In this document: one piece after another, positions 26,748-30,707 of the stretch
How the letters are laid out: each line of letters starts with the position of its first letter
Numbering within the stretch: position 1 is the first letter of the stretch
DNA from: Priapulus caudatus
Lineage: Eukaryota; Priapulida; Priapulimorpha; Priapulimorphida; Priapulidae
Length of the DNA stretch: 30,707 nucleotides
Direction: 5' to 3'
NCBI RefSeq assembly: GCF_000485595.1
Contig: NW_014577732.1
Coordinates: 61,074 to 91,780, forward strand
Notes under the pieces: model-generated
Told to the model about the DNA's origin: nothing
Seen by the model: only the letters and a program-made list of their open reading frames with translations
Database searches by the model: none
Made by a program: the position numbers and the translations under genes

Positions 26748-29213
26748 CTGAAAGGATATAAATTCCAATGTATATGCAGCAGCTATGGATATGGATTAAC
26801 AAAGCTGCACAATTTTCTTGGGCCCTTGATTTATGGATGAGCTATCTATGACTGTTAAGTATGTTACATTCATATTTTTAGCTCATCTGACATAGTCAGA
26901 TGCAGCTTGTAGAATCGCATGATCGTCCGTGCGTCCGTGCGTCCGTAATTCAAGAAATGTCCGGCATGGGGTCAAGCCTGTAGAAGTTGTGGTAAGCAAA
27001 ACCATTTTGCTGCTGTATGTTTGTCAACGTCAAGAGTGCACCAAATAGAGGAGGTAGAAGACACCGAGTGCACCTACAAGGTAAACATAGAAGGTCAAGC
27101 CGCCTCACCATATTTTGACATCAACATTGGCAACAACCACATCACCATGATGGCTGACTCAGGAGCAAGCGTCAACCTGCTCTCTGAAGAACACTACTGC
27201 TCCATGCAAAGTCCGCCGCCGCTACAACGTTCTTCAGCAAGGATATACGCGTATGGAGAGAAGACACCACTGCAAACGCTTGGAGAGTTCACATCGTGCC
27301 TGACATACAAGAACAGGTCATGTGATGCAACACTCACCGTAGTACGCAACAGAAGCGCCTCACTTCCCAGTTGGCAGACATCATGTCAACTCAAGCTTAT
27401 CACACTGGTGAACGCCATTGGGAGATGCAACGCAGAACAACTGGTGAGTGAATATAGCGATCTGTTCACTGGTCTGGGTAAGCTGAAGGACTATAATGTG
27501 CACCTACACATTGATGAAACCGTCCAACCTGTAGCACAGACACATCGACGCGTTCCATTTCACGTGCGCAAAGACCTTGAAGCTCAACTTCAAGCAGATG
27601 AAGACCTCGGAGTACTTCAACGACCTACCGGCTTGACACCGTGGGTCTCTCCAGTGGTCTGTGTGCCGAAGAAAAACGGACAGCTTCGGGTGTGCATCGA
27701 CATGCGATGTGCAAACACAGCATTAAAAAGAGGGAACGCCACTCAACGTCTACAATCAACGAACTTGTGAACGACCTCAACGGTGCGACAGTGTTTTCTA
27801 AGCTTGACCTAAATCAAGGTTATAACCAGCTAGAACTCGACGAGGCATCACGGTACATTACAACGTTTGCCACACACGTCGGCCTGAGGCAATTCACCAG
27901 GTTGAATTTCGGCATCTGTAGCGCTGCCGACGTTTTTCAAGAAGCCATCAGACAAGCCCTAGCCGTTCTCAATGGTGTCATCAACCTGAGCGATGACATA
28001 CTCGTTTTCACTGCGATAGTGGGCGTGTCCTAACAATGATGTGTACGCAACTGCGTGTCTGCATATCTGCGCCTAACAAATGTGGTACTACGCACGACTG
28101 AAATTTTACGTTTATAATCGTAGCAACAGACCTCAGATGAGCCCAGACGCTCTGCGGCTCTTGTTTAATTATTACATACTATTATATATACTTTTTACTC
28201 ACAGCATGATTTGGAAAAGTCTCTAGATCGGTGGCGCCATCTCCAACCATGACGATTGTGTTGTAACCGTGGGTACTTCGTAGTTGGTCTACGACTCTTG
28301 ACTTGCCACCAGATTCAGATGTTGGCTCATGCACATCGAATCCAGTATAGTTACCTAATGTAACAATTAATAACATTAGGTGTATAATATAGATATAGAG
28401 TCTATATTATAGACTCCTGATAACATGCTATAACAAATAGCAATGAGAACACTAATGAACAACTAAGTTCTCTAATCCTATGTAGCTTTTCTGGGTTGTT
28501 GTTTTTTTTAAAGATAGAAAAATCAGAGAGAAAATTGCACCTTGGTCATCAAACAGCAGCCTGTTCGCGTAGACATTTTCAGCGGGAACGTCTAGTAGTT
28601 TTGCGAGTGGAAGCAAGAAAGCTCTAAAGCCTCCTGATACGAGGTAGACTGCAGCTCCTCTCTTGTGCAATAGCTTCATTAATTCCCTGTCAATACACAG
28701 TGTTACACACATACATATAGAGGTACACATAATAATAATTATTAGCATCAACACACCTACAAATGCATGTCATACACATGTGCAGGTTTAGAATGACATA
28801 ATATCAGGAGTAAATAATAGAGATCTCTATATTATTCACTCCTGATATTATTGTACCAGATTCTGTATGTGTCTGTAGTACCAGATATCCAATGTCCAGT
28901 GACACAACATTACTTCCCTAACCCTATTGATTTCCCCACAAAATGCAAGTATGTGCCAAATGCTCTGCATACGTCTTATTTTCTGGAAGTAATGAACACT
29001 ATGCAGAGACTTAATGCGTGTGACCTAACCACATACAGCAAATCCAAGTCTAATATTCGACGAAAACCTATAGGTTACCTAATCCTAGGTGTAAAACTGA
29101 CAGATTGCTTTTCTATAAATGACTGGTACTGAGCATGCTTTGGATTCATTAGGTCCAGTCTCTGCTTCAACGCACTCCTAAAGGTCACATCTCCTTTCAT
29201 GGCATCCGCAGTT
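26637..29213 (-). CDS. PSPH: Phosphoserine phosphatase, last four coding exons (5' end not in window)
   Basis: HAD-superfamily enzyme that hydrolyses O-phosphoserine in the last step of serine synthesis in the cytosol. Minus-strand exons 29213-29079, 28686-28541, 28354-28203 and 26747-26637 join in phase with GT-AG introns and encode about 181 residues. Human PSPH has 225, so the first ~45 residues, including the nucleophile motif DVDST, are missing. Visible motifs: VSGGFR (HAD motif II), SESGGKS (motif III lysine region), GDGATD (motif IV metal-binding aspartates) and the C-terminal block FIGFGGNQVRDKVK. No matching first exon was found in 29214-30707, so it probably lies beyond the right edge. 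No lesion seen in the visible part. Confidence 0.93.
26880..28164. mobile_element. Composite element with inverted termini carrying a Ty3/gypsy fragment
   Basis: The left side starts with AGCTCATCTGAC (26880-26891), which forms a hairpin with GTCAGATGCAGCT (26895-26907), followed by GTCCGTGC repeated three times. The right side has TCAGATGAGC (28133-28142), the inverse of the left terminus, then a 7-bp hairpin around CAGACGCTCTG and CTCTTGTTT. Between them lies Ty3/gypsy copy 3. AGCTCATCTGAC...CGTCCGT and CAGATGAGC...CTCTTGTTT termini resemble a short repeat family I recall from mollusc and other marine invertebrate genomes (not searched). Exact ends and class are unsettled; Helitron-like capture or nested insertion are both possible. 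Confidence 0.55.
26947..28010 (+). mobile_element. Ty3/gypsy copy 3: LTR-less gag-protease-RT fragment
   Basis: Matches 9315-10375 of copy 2 from the zinc knuckle (CPAWGQACRSCGK, here with the following NHF intact) through protease (DSGAS near 27160) to the RT catalytic region (NLSDDILVF ending near 28010). It begins and ends abruptly without LTR, primer site or polypurine tract. It is better kept than copy 2, with one open frame from 27021 to 27770, but carries the same frameshift after ANTALKR. Antisense within the last PSPH intron. Confidence 0.92.
28203..28354 (-). CDS. PSPH: PSPH exon with GDGATD motif
   Basis: Encodes NYTGFDVHEPTSESGGKSRV, then TIVMVGDGATDLETFPNHA. Holds the motif III lysine and the motif IV aspartates. 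Acceptor ACATTAG, donor GCT|GTGAGT, phase 0 into the last exon. Confidence 0.95.
28378..28418. repeat. Short foldback, member B of the hairpin family
   Basis: ATAATATAGA (28384 on) pairs perfectly with TCTATATTAT; the outer parts AGGTG and ACTCCT extend the stem imperfectly. In a PSPH intron, 24 bp from the exon 28203-28354. Confidence 0.65.
28541..28686 (-). CDS. PSPH: PSPH exon with SGGF motif
   Basis: Encodes ELMKLLHKRGAAVYLVSGGF, then LLDVPAENVYANRLLFDDQ. SGGF contains the motif II serine. Acceptor TATTGACAG, donor CAAG|GTGCAA. Confidence 0.95.
28799..28850. repeat. Short foldback, member C of the hairpin family (52-bp near-perfect palindrome)
   Basis: TAATATCAGGAGTAAATAAT and ATTATTCACTCCTGATATTA form long arms around AGAGATCTCT. 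The arm word GGAGTAAATAATA is the one seen at 5341. Confidence 0.8.
29079..29213 (-). CDS. PSPH: PSPH exon: cap-domain segment
   Basis: Encodes TADAMKGDVTFRSALKQRLD, LMNPKHAQYQSFIEKQSVSF and TPRI, matching the cap region (RAM-G-V-F-AAL-ERL) of PSPH. Acceptor ATTTTAG, donor TTAG|GTAACC. The upstream exon was not found in the window. Confidence 0.9.
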
Positions 29214-29688
29214 CTAAAATGTAAAATTAGTGTCAATAAGAAATTTTATACTCTACTTAGACTGACTTGACAAAGGTTTTCCACAATCAGCTCTGGTATG
29301 TATGCTAGGTGAGACCAGCGAGTCATATATTAGGTGGTCAGTCTTATTTTTATCTAGCCCTACTAACATAGCCCTTCTCTCTGCAAGGGAACCATGGTAG
29401 AGTGGATATAGGGCTATATATATATGTACATTGTCAGTTTTCATGATGGTATGCCAGAAAACCAATATTTAATCAATGCTATGTATAGAGGCTTGCTGAT
29501 GTGTGTATAACCTGTGTCAATAGCAAATGATAAATAATGCAAAAAGATTCTTACACGCGACTTCATACACCTTGCGTGTGTATGTGCGTGTACCTAATTA
29601 CCCCTGAACGGGCAACCCTAGCAGTAGCGCCCTCATGCAGGGTACGCAGGCTGGTTATAGTGAGTATATAGTGTACTGTTTTGGAAGC

Positions 29689-29762
29689 TCTACCGGTGGA
29701 GACTCACTCGATCGATCGCTCCCGCTACCTGTAGCAGGAGCGAGTGGGTCTCAATGGGTAGA
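29689..29762. repeat. 74-nt stem-loop
   Basis: TCTACC pairs with GGGTAGA, GAGACTCACTCG with CGAGTGGGTCTC (one G-T wobble), CTCC with GGAG and GCTAC with GTAGC. The loop is CT and the left arm carries a bulge of ATCGATCG. The length and pairing are in the range of a precursor-microRNA hairpin, but a small foldback repeat is equally possible. Confidence 0.6.
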
Positions 29763-29994
29763 ACCATGGTTTGTGTAGATCCAATAATGATTATATTAAT
29801 TATTATCGATCATTGATTATGATAAAGATGCAATAATTAAATTAATAATTAATAAATTAATAATTAAAGGGATCGTTTACTCTAGGTTCTAGGGTTATTT
29901 TCAGTTAATTTAGGTTAAAATTACGCTACATAAAAAGTTTCATGGTTCTAATCACCATTAGAAATATTATTAAAAAATGTTTTAAAATTAACGA

Positions 29995-30341
29995 CTACAG
30001 TTTGATTACAACGATGGTGGCGCCACTCAAAGCGCACGATCTGATAAGTTGCGCAAAACCACTTTTCAGCCAAGGGCTACAGACCGAGGGTGTTTCTTAT
30101 TTATTAATTTAAAAGTAAAAGGATTGTAATATCTTATAAACAACATATAGTTTCAGTTATATTATGGATAAATTTGTCCTAAAATGAGCATCGTTCGGTT
30201 AAATAGCATTTAGGTATAAATATAATTGCACCTTTGTGATTAGCCCTCGGTCTGTAACGTGCAAAATGAATTGGCAAATGCGCAACTTTTTCTGGGTGGC
30301 AGCATGGTCGCGGGTGTCATGGCGCCGTTCAAATTTCGTAG
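29995..30341. repeat. Imperfect ~100-bp terminal inverted repeats (MITE-like, ~350 bp)
   Basis: The two ends share, in inverted orientation and same order, CTAC, GGCGCCA, AAGTTGCGCA and TACAGACCGAGGG. The AT-rich middle is non-coding. Possible decayed foldback or MITE; target-site duplication not identified. Confidence 0.6.
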
Positions 30342-30390
30342 CGTTGATGTGTAATTAATTATAACAATTAAATTAAGCTCAGGAAAGTTA

Positions 30391-30707
30391 GCTCCCAGTT
30401 ACCAGTTCCCAGTTCCTTATTCGAATAAGAAACTAGTAACTAGGCAAAGCAGTTACCAGTTCCCAGTTCCCTGTTCCTTATTCGAAAAAGGAACTAGTAA
30501 CTAGGCAAAGCAGTTACCAGTTCCCAGTTCCCTGTTCCTTATTCGAAAAAGGAACTAGTAACTAGGCAAAGCAGTTACCAGTTCCCAGTTCCCTGTTCCT
30601 TATTCGAAAAAGGAACTAGTAACTAGGCAAAGCAGTTACCAGTTCCCAGTTCCCTGTTCCTTATTCGAAAAAGGAACTAGTAACTAGGCAAAGCAGTTAC
30701 CAGTTCC
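30391..30707. repeat. 61-bp satellite array, continuing beyond the window
   Basis: One divergent, shorter unit (about 30395-30448) and then four essentially identical 61-bp units starting at 30449, 30510, 30571 and 30632, plus a partial one. Each unit contains the dyad GTTCCTTATTCGAAAAAGGA with flanking AGTTAC/AGTAACT. Confidence 0.95.

Larger units (their letters stand above)
29214..30707. other. PSPH upstream intron or 5' flank
   Basis: No exon recognised. Holds a 74-nt hairpin (29689-29762), AATTAATAATTAAT-type simple sequence near 29835-29870, an imperfect inverted repeat (29995-30341) and a 61-bp satellite (30391 to edge). Confidence 0.6.

Noticed and set aside
28851-29132. 93-codon plus-strand frame
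   Set aside because: Overlaps a PSPH exon on the opposite strand and has no features of its own.

Overview
This is a eukaryotic nuclear window, almost certainly from an invertebrate metazoan and probably marine. Small coding exons are separated by long AT-rich introns with canonical GT-AG sites, and the recognisable genes are animal orthologues (lysosomal beta-mannosidase, the TBC1D5 RabGAP, phosphoserine phosphatase). The introns carry Ty3/gypsy LTR elements, short foldback elements and minisatellites. The exact phylum cannot be decided from the sequence alone. There is no bacterial or viral gene context and no CRISPR array, and I found no tRNA or rRNA gene.

Layout. (1) 1-2007: 3' part of a decayed Ty3/gypsy element (copy 1). 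(2) 2046-7257, minus strand: the 5' five recognisable coding exons of beta-mannosidase (MANBA). The 3' part, with the catalytic glutamates, lies beyond the left edge, and one expected exon was not found. (3) 7258-7761: a divergent (head-to-head) promoter region. (4) 7762-25110, plus strand: a complete TBC1D5 gene of 17 coding exons. The exon lengths sum to 2478 nt (825 codons plus stop), every junction keeps the frame, and both catalytic fingers of the TBC domain are present. Its first intron holds an LTR-to-LTR copy of the same Ty3/gypsy family (copy 2, 8311-12807). Intron 12 is largely a ~20-bp minisatellite (18846-20500), and intron 14 holds a ~2.3-kb nested inverted repeat with a purine/pyrimidine-rich core (21095-23378). 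(5) 25111-26636: TBC1D5 3' region and convergent intergenic space. (6) 26637-29213, minus strand: the last four coding exons of phosphoserine phosphatase (PSPH). Its last intron carries a composite element, in which an LTR-less fragment of the same Ty3/gypsy family (copy 3) lies between two inverted termini. (7) 29214-30707: PSPH upstream intron or flank with several foldback structures and a 61-bp satellite running off the right edge.

The three host genes are unrelated housekeeping functions: lysosomal glycan breakdown, endosomal Rab7/retromer control, and serine synthesis. Nothing shows them working as one pathway. The only plausible regulatory link is the shared MANBA/TBC1D5 promoter interval. 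The most unusual material is structural: the nested palindrome in TBC1D5 intron 14, the composite element in PSPH, a three-member hairpin family, and Ty3/gypsy copies that share the same disabling lesions.
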